From Calliopum simillimum (taxonomy: Eukaryota; Arthropoda; Insecta; Diptera; Lauxaniidae), in contig OX638369.1 of assembly GCA_951812925.1 (NCBI GenBank), forward strand, positions 28,880,392-28,944,391: a DNA stretch of 64,000 nucleotides, in the 5' to 3' direction. Made by a program: the position numbers and the translations under genes. Positions 49,696-59,504 of this stretch are shown here, piece after piece (position 1 is the stretch's first letter; each line of letters opens with the position of its first letter). Under the pieces are notes generated by a model. It was not told the origin of the DNA. It made no database searches and saw nothing but the letters and a program-made list of their open reading frames with translations.

Positions 49696-50428
49696 AAAGT
49701 ATCTGAAATTTAAGACTATTGCGATCGAAATTATCGATATGTAGTTATTTTGCTCAAGGGTCTTCCATTTCATTAGTTTGAAAAAAAAAAAAATAGTTTT
49801 GACAAAACCGGAATAAGCCAATACTTCTTCAATGTGTTTCATAACCATATTCGAAGTTCCATTTTCGAAATGTACCAGTTCTTATGGCCGTTGGCCTAGA
49901 AAACAACAAGCATGCGCAGTAACGAACAACATGCTAGATAGATAACTGGTAAGTAAAAACAACAAAAACAAAACCAACAAGAACAAGTATGTTACAAGTA
50001 GAAAAGATAAAAAACAACCAGTTCTAACTGGAATATAAGAAACAAAATAAAGCCCTATACGACCAAACAAACAAAACACCTAAAGTCTAAGCTACGGGCA
50101 ACTACTCTGAAGAGTTGGTCAATCTTTTAGCTACTAAACAGGTTAGCAAGTTTTAACTAATTAACAGATATTTTTAAAACAAATTGTTTATGTCAACATT
50201 TCCAAAATAAAATACTTAAAAAAACCGGTTTCACAACTTTAAAGCTGAGAGAAGTAGAAAAAAAAACAACAAACTACAAAAATAACTCAAGCATGATTTC
50301 ATATAATCACGCGGCACAGAATAAATAAAATATATGATATATAGATATATGATATATATAGTACACGTAGACTGGGCACAAATACAGCCACAGACAGTTA
50401 CATGGCACAATAAGAAACCATAGCACAG
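49696..50428 (-). other. Putative intron start / noncoding
   Basis: On the minus strand this follows the splice donor of the exon at 50435-50522, so it is probably the start of intron 1 of that gene. It is A-rich with AACAAAAACA-like runs and an ATATATGATATATA tract near 50331-50362. No acceptor or second exon was identified. Confidence 0.4.
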
Positions 50429-50434
50429 ACTCAC

Positions 50435-50522
50435 CTGTTAAGATGGCTGTTACCAAGACAAAGACGATGAGCGGCAAACCATGTGATGATGGCAGCAACA
50501 TTTTAAATAATCCAGGCTCCAT
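50435..50522 (-). CDS. First coding exon of a host gene: signal peptide
   Basis: The minus strand has ATG at 50522-50520 in a good context (ATAACATGG). It is followed by 29 codons plus one base: MEPGLFKMLLPSSHG, then LPLIVFVLVTAILT. A polar start with one Lys, a 14-residue hydrophobic core and small residues at the end make a typical signal peptide. The exon ends at ACAG|GTGAGT (donor 50434-50429), a consensus 5' splice site, in phase 1. A signal peptide on its own phase-1 exon is common in secreted and membrane-anchored genes such as immunoglobulin-domain receptors, but nothing here identifies the gene. The remaining exons must lie at lower coordinates, perhaps beyond a large intron. The main doubt is that a short exon call rests on few bases. 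Confidence 0.55.
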
Positions 50523-51300
50523 GTTATGAAATTTTTCAGTGTTAGAAATTAAAAAAAAAAAATTTTTATTTTTAAAAATAACTTTTTTATTTGTGGTTTT
50601 TGAAAATTTTGCGTTTTCAATTTAAAATTTTTGGATTTTGATTGAAAATTTTTTTCAGGTTCTTTTTGGCACAACACTGTAGTTGAACTTTCAACTTTTC
50701 CGTTAAAATTGCAACAAAAATAACGTTTGCGCACGCGAGTACAGTGAACTCAGCAAACGAATTCGTTGACTTTCGTTGAAATTCGTTATTTATTTTCGCG
50801 CACTCGTAACGTTGAAGAAGGACACTTGTTTGTTTACACACGCACACGCCCACTGGGTTGGACAAAGATCGAAGAAGTCGAGAAAATGCGCGCGTAAAAT
50901 CAACAAAAATTTCTTTTTTCTTTTCTTTCACCACAACAAAAAAATGTTTCGGCAACTTTTTACACTTTTATTTTCCTTGTATTTGCCACACTACACTTTC
51001 AAACTAATTATCTATGACGTTTTTATGAGTTAAAATTCAAAAAACAATTCGAAAACAAACAAACGAGCAATGAATGAAGAAGAACAAGCGACGACACACG
51101 GGAAACGAACAAACGAACGTGCGGTGAAAATGACAACGAACGATGCAACAGTTACTATACGACTGACGCGAACTCGATTCAAAAAGTTGCCAAACACCAC
51201 CAGCACTAGCGCAAAGTAATAGCACAAAACACAACACACCACTACCACACCACCATCGTCGCCACTAGGCAGCACAAGCAAACCGAAAAAACCGAACCAA
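50523..51300 (-). promoter_or_regulatory. Putative 5' UTR and promoter region of the minus-strand gene
   Basis: This stretch lies just upstream of the signal-peptide exon. It is less AT-rich than its surroundings, with many CpG-containing words (CGCGTGCG, GCGCGCG, CGAACGAACG-like) between 50730 and 51300, and A-rich leader-like sequence at 50523-50700. No unambiguous TATA box or initiator could be fixed, so the transcription start is unknown. The minus frames here are probably not translated. Confidence 0.35.
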
Positions 51301-52187
51301 AACTCGTATCAAGCAAAAAACCATATAAACCAAACGAAGCAACACACACAGCACTGGCTGGCAGCAAGCAACATTACGATGATCATTACAATGTTGACGA
51401 TGACGACGTACCGAAGTATACGAATGGCCGAACGTATTCTAGTTGGAGTTACTGCTCTAGTCGTTGTTATGTTTCATTCCATGCATTTATGGCGTCATCA
51501 TCATCATCATCGTCATTAGCAACAGCAGCGGAAGCAACATTATTACTACAAAAGAGTTTGATGGCAACATGCTGCCACTGGTCATTGCATTGCATTTTGT
51601 ACTCAGCAACAAATTGACTGCATTGCAACATGTTTACATTGTCTCGTAGTGCATGCAATTTGAAACATTTGTTTTACATCTACCCTCCAATTAGTTTATG
51701 TTGCGTCAACATTTCTGTTTAGTTTTGTTTACTGCTGTGTTGCCTTTGTGCTTCTGCTGCTTTCGACCGATGTCGACGTAGACTTCTACGTCAACAGTGC
51801 CTTTTGTTTGTTTTCATACAGCTTCATTTCTTTGCTTCGATGCTCGTTAATTGCAATTTGTTGCTCTCCAGTGCGCGTTGTCAACTTTTACAGCTGTTGT
51901 AATGAAATATTCTCTTACTGCCCATGTAATAAGTACAGTGGTGGCGATATTTAATGTGAATTAATTAGTCTATTAAAACTGATAACCGTCAGCGCTTTGC
52001 TTGTTGCGATTATTGAAATTTGGGAATGTTGAATTTCTTTTTCACGAGAAAGCTAAAGGTTCAACTAACTGATTAGGAAATTAGCGATAAGCCTGAGCAA
52101 AATTATATAAAAAATAAATTCAAAAAATCTTCAAAAAACCGTGCTTAAATGGAAACGAAAGCAAAAAAACAAAAACATCCAGAAGAA
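51301..52187. other. Noncoding stretch
   Basis: No gene was recognised. GATGACGACG and CATCATCATCATCATCGTCA runs occur at about 51398-51410 and 51495-51515. Short frames over them are simple-repeat artefacts. Confidence 0.5.
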
Positions 52188-52612
52188 TTATGATTTGATA
52201 AGTTCGAGAAAAATTTTTTTTAGCTCCAATACATTTAGTCCAGGGTTTTGTAAATTTTTATATTCCTTCCAAACAATAGATTTTTTTAATGCACTCAAAA
52301 TAGGGGTTTTTTCAATAATGATTTCATAATTTAACTTCTGACAACCCACCCATTTATTCAGGTCTGCACACAGAAAATACTCGCAGGAATCTAAGTCTGG
52401 AGAAAATACTTGATGGCGTAGCAATAACTAGCTCAATTTATAAGTTTTTGCCATGGTGATTACGAATTTGTGCCAGAAAGTGCAATCAGTTCAGACGGGA
52501 ACATTTTTTTAGCGGGCTGAAGTCTCTTATATAGTTGGAGCTCCACAATCCTAACCATCCGTAAAACTGGACGGTAGTTCCAAGAGAAATAGTCCTTGCA
52601 AACAATGATAAT
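52188..52612 (-). pseudogene. Degenerate mariner transposase C-terminal fragment
   Basis: Reading down the minus strand from about 52612, segments resemble successive parts of a mariner transposase: LFLLELPSSFTDG; VELQLYKRLQPAKKMFPSEL; then HQVFSPDLDSCEYFLCADL, NKWVGCQKLNYEIIIEKT, and a tail with LKKSIVWKEYKNLQ. The family's SPDLAPSDY..F motif is clear, but the third catalytic Asp position reads Glu (DSCEY), and several stops and frame changes are present. It is therefore inactive. The 5' part and the terminal repeats are missing. Confidence 0.78.
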
Positions 52613-53072
52613 TTTAAAGAGGATTAGTTCTCGTTAAAAAACCTTTAGAATGTATTGAAATGCTTTGTTATTAGTGGAAAAGGAATTCAAACCTCCTTTT
52701 TTAGTTAAAAAATTAACTAGACTTCATGCAGATAGATCTTCTCGATCTCACTACCTCGAACTACATGAATAATACGCATTTCAAGCAGAATATTTGATTT
52801 TCGTCTCAAATATTTAGGCTGATTCCGAGTTTAACTAATCGAAGTTTACTGAAGAACTACGATTGGATCCTAAGTTATACGGAGATGCTATAATTGCTGG
52901 AAACAATATCATCTAAAGTCTCTTATTTTGTCGATAATGGATGATGACTTGTAGAATATCAATGTGTGTATTTCAAGAATCATTTCAGTCTCAGTAATAA
53001 ATACGATGAGTTTCGTTCTCTCCAACATTTTTGGATTCTTCGATTTCACTTCAAACTAACTTTATTGCCTTT
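52613..53072. other. Noncoding stretch
   Basis: No gene or element was recognised between the mariner fragment and the RTE copy. Earlier mariner sequence may continue here on the minus strand but is too decayed to read. Confidence 0.45.
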
Positions 53073-53088
53073 TACCCAAAGTCTTACA

Positions 53089-53874
53089 CCCCTGCGGGTA
53101 AGGGGTCAGAATATGCCCGAGGTAAGCATGCCTGTCGTAAAAGGCGAATAAAAGCGGGTGACCAGCCAGGGTGTGGAAGGGTGTAGCGTTGGACAGCGTT
53201 GCGCATCGAAAGAAAAACCCACAATGCCTGTAACTGGCACTGACAAGGCGAGTCGATGCCGCCTTGAAATAAACATCTTGTCGAAAACCTGAAGCGTCTG
53301 ACCCAGAGTGGGCGGCTCCCAGGTCAGCGTCTGTTCCAGATTGGGCGGCTGAAATTAAAAGTGAATTTGGGCACTATATTTGCAGCGCTTGCCGGATCCA
53401 GCTTTAAGCTTATAACTTACTGCGTGGGGCGTTGCCGAGAAGATTATACTAATGAAGCATGGATCGAAAAACGATGGAAAATAACTCTCCAAGTGGTACC
53501 CACCAGAGTGTGGTTAATCCACCTGCCTCGGCAGCATGCACATCGGATTTGGAGGTGCGAGAAACATGCATAGTTAGGAATGATTCTCTTATAACTGGAA
53601 CCAACATGGTTTCTCAAAATTTTAAAATCCTTTCGATGAAAACTCGAACACGCATCGGCTCTTAGAGAACTCCACAAATTCAACCTTGAGATATTGGGAT
53701 TAAGCGAGTGTAGATGGAACGGTGCCGGCGATTATGTACTTCCTGACGGCGAAAAATTTCTATGTATACTCCGGTAGATCGCAAGATGACATCCACAGGG
53801 ATGGAGTTGGATTTTTGCTAAGTTTGGCCCTATGCTCCTCCTAGGAGTTAAAGGAGAATACATACATACATACA
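53089..53874 (+). mobile_element. Internally deleted RTE-type LINE with target duplications
   Basis: The copy begins CCCCTGCGGGTAAGGGGTCA, an RTE 5' leader type seen in flies, and ends GGAGTTAAAGGAGAATACAT plus a CATA tail. From 53661 a frame gives LRELHKFNLEILGLSE, then CRWNGAGDYVLPDGEKFL: the start of the endonuclease domain that nicks target DNA. A shift of frame follows, then SGRSQDDIHRDGVGFLLS. At about 53822 the sequence jumps straight to the family's 3' end (GCCCTATGCTCCTCC), skipping reverse transcriptase. TACCCAAAGTCTTACA (53073-53088) and TACCCAAAGTTTTACA (53875-53890) flank it, a 16 bp duplication with one mismatch. The minus frames in this stretch are shadows. Confidence 0.87.
53661..53821 (+). 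pseudogene. RTE endonuclease domain start, frameshifted
   Basis: This is the only recognisable coding part of the RTE copy: about 50 codons of the apurinic-like endonuclease N-terminal region, with EILGLSE and RWNG as landmarks. The frame changes near 53762 and the domain is truncated at the internal junction. Normal function would need the complete endonuclease and the following reverse transcriptase, both missing here. Confidence 0.8.
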
Positions 53875-53890
53875 TACCCAAAGTTTTACA

Positions 53891-55847
53891 GGAGAATACA
53901 TATAATATATGATAACTGTTTCTAGCTGACTAATAGTCTATTACTTCAATCACTTTCGTGTGGTTATTTTTAAAGATGTTGGAGATAAACTTCGTTCGGT
54001 AGCTTCCTGAGCCTGTGCTCTATACATCACCATTTGTTCAGCTAGATTTCTGTAACTATGAATATCTGATTCTATTTAAATTGTAAGTCCTTGTTTGAGA
54101 TGGTGTATGGCCACCAAACGAATGGTGCAAAATATTTTTGTTGTTTTGGCAAAAAGACATCAGGTGGAGTGAAAGAAAATGCATTGGTTCCTTTTTATCT
54201 CCAAAAAAAAAAAAAAAAAAAAAAAATTAAATATAAGATCTTCGTAGAATATTCGTGAATAATCATGCATATACAGCAATCAAGAAATTATCCAGTCATT
54301 CAGATGAAGCTGATACCTGTGTGTGACAACTTAAAGTATATATAAAATAGCTTATTAAGAGTTTGTTTTACATAAAAGTTGCTCCATGCTCTTCCAAAGA
54401 GATTTTGGCATAATTTTAATTATACCACAATTCACAGGACACCACAGGAACTCCAATAAAAAGGAAAAGTTTTAGGTAATTATGAAAATTTAATTTCATA
54501 ATAATTGCTTTTTTTTGCACTGTTTAAAGAGTTCTCTTAAGCAGCAAATCTTCGAAATACTAAAAGACCGCATAACTACTTCAATTTGTTGATAAGTTTT
54601 TGTTAACTTTGCCATTGAAGCAATGTTTCTCCACCACTGTAAATGAAAGTTCTTATACTTTCAACATGGGGCAAAAGTTGTTCCTTAGTGTGCCGTCGGT
54701 GAATGTGATACTTATGAAAAATACCATATATTTACATATATACATATATAAATTACAAAAACAAAAAAGAACAAAGCACAGCAACAACACACCAAAAAAC
54801 AAAAGTTGAAACAATATCGTCTACAACTGGTAACTGGTGAGATACAAGCGAGAATTACATGACACACAATGAATTTGAATGTTTACAGCAACAGTAGAAA
54901 GAAGCAGCAGCAGCAACATACAGCAAATGCAAATACAAAATACCAACACATGCATACAAATATAATTCATATAGCGGGTGCTGTTTTGTTGGCCATATAC
55001 ATACATTCACATGTGTATTTGTATGTTAAATAGAAGAGGAAGAAACAAACAAAAGGCCAGAAGGCAAATGTTTGGAGGCGATGGTGGCAACAACGGACGA
55101 AGTGACGACGACTGTGTGGAGTAGAGTGAATGTGTTGTGGATGAGCGCGAAGTTGACGTTGCTGTGGTAAATTCAATAAGGTAGTGTGATAGGGTGGCAC
55201 TTATTTTTTTTAAGCAAAAATGTGCCATTTTATTTTGTTTCATAACAATTCTTTAAATGTTCTTTCTTTCTTTTAAGGGTTTTTGATAAAAGTAAAAATT
55301 CTTGTTAAGAAATTTGAAAAAACCAACACCTTAAATTTGCATTTGTTGCCATCACCCGCCAGTGTTGCTTGCAGTGTTTCAAGCAAATGCAAAAGTCAAC
55401 GCAATATGCAATTCGCGCGGTGCACTGAATCACAGCAAATGCAAAACAGCAGCAACAACATTTAAATGACTCCCAAAGCGAATGTATTTCATTGTAAAGC
55501 AACACTGAATTACTGTTGCTGCTGCTGTTACAGTCAACGTCGCTGTTTGCGTCGCTGCTGCAATCCAAAATGAGCTGCGCCAACGTCAGCATATGTATTT
55601 TTTCTGCTTAAACCCTACAAACGAAACCCATCGATTGCAGTTGCAGTGGCTCGGGGCAGCGTAGCAAATACCACCGATTGACTGCGAGACCGACAGAACA
55701 AACGACGTAACCAACCACCAACACCAAGGGGAATTTAATATAAATTAAACCGCAGAAAACGCAGCGTGCATTGCAAAATACAAATTGAAATTTATATGCT
55801 ACAAGTGTAGTGGCATTAGTTGAGACAAAATATGATTGCTGCTATGA
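53891..55847. other. Noncoding stretch
   Basis: No gene was recognised. A 26-base A run lies at about 54202-54227. CAGCAG and AACAAC runs occur at 54895-54925 and 55445-55460. Frames at 55007-55243 and 55305-55592 are repeat-driven and lack motifs. Confidence 0.5.
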
Positions 55848-55925
55848 GTACATGCGTGTGTGTGTGTGTGCAAATGCATGTGTAAGTACATGCGTGTGTG
55901 TGTGTGTGCAAATGCATGTGTAAGT
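55848..55925. repeat. Two tandem 38 bp units with GT runs
   Basis: GTACATGCGTGTGTGTGTGT plus GTGCAAATGCATGTGTAA occurs twice in succession, at 55848 and 55886, with essentially no differences. A recent tandem duplication or slippage is likely. Confidence 0.9.
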
Positions 55926-57232
55926 GTATGAGCACTTTTTGTTTGCACTGTTGCAGCGGAGTGTTTGTTGGGCAACGTGTTTACTTGTAAAGTCAACATT
56001 TCAATGGGAGTTTTTGTAGTCAGCGCAACATGTTTGTATGCATATGTTTAGTCGCAAAACGTTTGCAAATGTTGCACTACACTTCGAGACTCGTTTCTTT
56101 TTACTTGCTTATTGCAACGATCTCATAACAGAAACAATGTTGCCATGCTAATTTTATACAACTTTGTTGAATATTTTATATGATTTGAAGAGATTTGTTT
56201 CAGATTTTGACAGCGATTTGTGAACTCGAAAGAACATAATTTTTACTTTCCACAACAAAAGTCCAAAGTACTCGCTTTTATGGTCAAGACTCTGGGTGAC
56301 GTCTAAAATAAAATTTGATCAACTCTACTGCATAAAAAGAAATGCCATTTCCACAGTTTCTGTTCGATTTTCATAAAATTTACTACACTTTAGTAAATTA
56401 CATATACATATTAGGAAAAAAAATTTAAATAAATAGATGCAAAGAAGAATTTGTGCGCATACTTATAGGCTTAAGACAATTCATGAAAATTCAAATTCTA
56501 CGAACATATAAAAGTATGTTACAAAAAAAATAAAAACTAAAAGAAATTAAGAATTATTTGAAAAAAGTTGCATACTTTATGGGTGAAAATGTATAAAAAT
56601 CAAAGATTGTTACGTACCTATAAATAGTGTATTCATAAAAATAACTATTATGGTAGTTCCGCGGGATGCGGCACCTCTTATAATGTCAATACTTGCAGCT
56701 TTCGTAGCATTCAAATATGAACAAAATTTAATCAGTTCCGCAGTTGCTATTTACCTGTGTGTAGGTTTTATAAGAAAAAAAATTGGAAATGTATACTGAT
56801 GACTTTTTTATTCATATACTACGAGGGGCAGCAGAGTGGTGAGTATTTATTACATTTAAATGGTGCATATATCAAAATGAACGTTTTTGAATCTGATCTC
56901 GTTTTCAGATGAATACATTTGCCGGTGAACATGTTTATTCTTTTCGTGGCATTTTTATTTGGTATATATGTACAAAAAAAAGAAAAGGCACCCGATTTTT
57001 GAGGCTGATATGGTTACGTTTCCATTTTTCCCTTTGCATGTTTCTCCCAAAAACGTAGAATTTTAGTCAGATATGACTTAAAATGATTCTTCTTACATTT
57101 AACTATATCAATTTGAGGTTTTTAGCTTATGGTTTAGAAAAACTTGTGGAAACAATTAATACAAGTGAAATCACGCCAGAAAAAGTTAAGTAAAATCTTG
57201 CCTGTATCAATGAGAAATACTAAAATGAACAC
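55926..57232. other. Noncoding stretch left of the BEL element
   Basis: No gene was recognised. This is the 5' flank of the retrotransposon; the five bases before the LTR are AACAC, whose 3' partner would lie outside the window. Confidence 0.5.
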
Positions 57233-57554
57233 TGTTCACACACGATAGCACACTCATAGTTGTGAACGTGCATCACATTTATCTGAATGGGTATCATCCA
57301 AATGCAGTGCTACCCATAAAGGGAAAAATAAAAGTAACAACCAAAATCGATGGCAACATTGGCTTAATTTAGTATGCTGTCAAAGATCAAATTGTTAAAA
57401 TCCGATGTTTCTTTAAAAGTAAAATAAAATGTTTCGCCCCTTCGATTCTGGACCAGCACTGCGACCACATCATAATCATAATTATAAATAAAGTTTAATT
57501 AAATCGAACCAAAGTAGTTTTCTTATATCGTGAAGTTTAAAAAAGGTCTAAACA
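57233..57554 (+). repeat. BEL 5' LTR (inferred)
   Basis: The inferred LTR starts TGTTCACACACGATAGCACA and ends TCTAAACA, fitting the TG...CA rule. The TGTTCACACA start resembles LTRs of roo-type BEL elements. AATAAA at 57487-57492 lies about 60 bases from the right end, as expected for the polyadenylation signal. The call is inferential because the second LTR is outside the window. Confidence 0.65.
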
Positions 57555-57576
57555 GTTAATGATCCATTCGAACCGG
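57555..57576 (+). other. Candidate primer-binding region
   Basis: Immediately after the LTR comes GTTAATGATCCATTCGAACC. The TTCGAACC part is complementary to the conserved T-arm of tRNAs (GGTTCGAA), so priming by an internal tRNA segment is possible. No match to a tRNA 3' end (starting TGG) adjoins the LTR, so this is tentative. Confidence 0.35.
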
Positions 57577-58643
57577 AGAATTGTGCTGCGTCCAGAAATT
57601 TGTAGAAATCTGCAACTGGTTGTGAATATTACTTTCGGACATCGTATCGCCATCATCTTTTGGAGCGCTGCAGTTGTGTGAATCAACATCATCAAGTATT
57701 GACATCAAGTTTTGAAACGCTGCTGTTGTGAGAATCGCCACCATCAAACGATTGCCATAAGCCATTGGAGTGCTTATGTGCCATTGAACAGACGCAACTA
57801 CAACACCAGGAACGATCCGCTGCTATATTGTTTTAATCTCAACACTGCCATCACCTTTGAAGAGATAGATCTATCATCCAAAATTATAAAGTTGACATCG
57901 TTGGAGCACCCTACCCTATTAAAGGTTCGGTAATTTTTCAATTTAAACAATTTGTCATACTATTCTCCATATGAAAATTTAAACCCTCTACGTTTCAAAT
58001 TTATAAATATTAATTGAAAATCAAACATAATTTTATAAAAAAAAAGTGAAGTGTTAACTGCGAATGCTCGCGTACGGGTTGTTAAATAAATTTCCTAAAA
58101 CGTAACAGAAATCTATAATTTATTTAACCCTTCTTTATTGCGAATAATTAAATGACATAAGTTTTTTTCGAAGCGTTTTTATCAGTAGAGAAATTTTCCT
58201 TTATAATAACCGCAAAATACACCTTTCGAAATCACTTCTATGTGAAGAATATAAAAATTTTGGATTGTTTGAGTCGATATCTTTAAAGTGTCACAAGTAA
58301 AGCAGCATTTCATTGTCGCATCTACTCCAAAATTGCACATAATTAAGCCATTCTTCTCTTTCCGCCATTTTGCGAATTCTGAACTTAGTGAAGTCAAAAC
58401 CAATAAGTTTCGCACGTTGCAAGAGTGTCAGCTAGAAAGGATAGTTTTTATTTTATAATATTAATCTGGACACATGTTTAACTCAAAGGTGAATTTTTAT
58501 TAAAATTAACTTGATTTATACTAATCTTATCGGCTATACTCAATTACTAATTTTGAACAAAAACTCGTTGTTGATCGCGATTACTACCCAAACAATAGAT
58601 TTTACTTCATAAACCCACGTTTTCAAAATCGAATATAATTATA
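57577..58643 (+). other. BEL untranslated leader
   Basis: About 1.07 kb lies between the LTR and the first gag ATG. It contains no long frame in the gag register. The frame at 57712-57933 and the minus frame at 58182-58415 have no known motif. A leader of this length fits a BEL element and would hold packaging signals, none of which can be pointed to here. Confidence 0.5.
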
Positions 58644-59330
58644 ATGACTGCTCTAGAAAAGTTCACGCGCGATGCCGAACGGCTTATTGAATTTGAAACG
58701 TACTTTAAAGAACTCGAAAGAAATGAACACTCCGTGACGTCATTAGACATTGAGAAAAACGAACTCCAAGAGATTTGGGGGAAGGTAAAATCTAAATATG
58801 GGCTTTGTCTTGAGCTACTTGGGAAATCTACCTCTACCTCTACCTCTATCTCTGAGAAGAAAAACCAAACGGATCTCATTGATGAAGATGATTTTAGGGC
58901 AAAGTATAAAGAATGCCATAAAGTTTTCGTGCGTTGCTTAACGGAAATTACAGAACTTAGAATATCTTTAAAAGGGTCCTCCAGTGATTCAGATTGCGTA
59001 TCGAAAACTCGTATCAACCTACCGCCATGTGACATAGACTCTTTTGCTGGCGACTACCTATCGTGGCCCACCTTTCGGGATCTTTTTACGGCTATATATG
59101 TAAATAATTCACGTCTAAGCAAAGTCGAAATACTTTATCATCTTCTCCAAAAAACACGCGGCGAGGCAAAAGATATCGTCCAGAAGGTTCCATTGACAAA
59201 TGATGGTTTTGCTTTGGCATGGGACAACCTGCGAACCCAATATGAAAATCCGCGCATCTTAGTAAATACTCAATTAAAAATTCTGTTTAACTTATCTCGC
59301 ATTTCACACGAATCTGGTGCTGCAATTTAG
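58644..59330 (+). CDS. BEL Gag, N-terminal part ending at in-frame TAG
   Basis: The ATG at 58644 starts a 228-codon frame ending at TAG (59328-59330). An N-terminal charged helical region is followed by a Ser/Thr run from ACCTCT repeats (about residues 65-70). From about residue 125 comes LPPCDIDSFAGDYLSWPTFR and a stretch ending NTQLKILFNLSRI. This is the Gag-like domain found at the start of BEL/Pao polyproteins (Pfam DUF1759 type), expected to assemble the cytoplasmic particle. The same register stays open immediately after the TAG and continues the domain, so the stop falls inside Gag and not at a Gag/Pol boundary. The stop is more likely a disabling substitution than a programmed signal. 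Confidence 0.88.
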   Translation: MTALEKFTRDAERLIEFETYFKELERNEHSVTSLDIEKNELQEIWGKVKSKYGLCLELLGKSTSTSTSISEKKNQTDLIDEDDFRAKYKECHKVFVRCLTEITELRISLKGSSSDSDCVSKTRINLPPCDIDSFAGDYLSWPTFRDLFTAIYVNNSRLSKVEILYHLLQKTRGEAKDIVQKVPLTNDGFALAWDNLRTQYENPRILVNTQLKILFNLSRISHESGAAI

Positions 59331-59504
59331 GGAATACAGCGCGAAATCAACAATTGTATCTCAGCTCTTGTTTTACACAAGATCGATATTTCAAATTGGG
59401 ATGCCATTATAGTTTATTTATGTTCCACCAGACTTCCTGAAGTTACCCTTTCACAGTGGGAACAATCAATTAGTCGAAAGCCAGGTATACCTAAATGGGA
59501 AAAT

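Noticed and set aside
49501..49706. Frames with VPPAVH/TAGGA repeats as a small protein
   Set aside because: They are produced by the 44 bp GC-rich repeat in the piggyBac derivative on both strands.
57555..57580. tRNA gene suggested by TTCGAACC
   Set aside because: Only the T-arm complement is present; no cloverleaf can be drawn.
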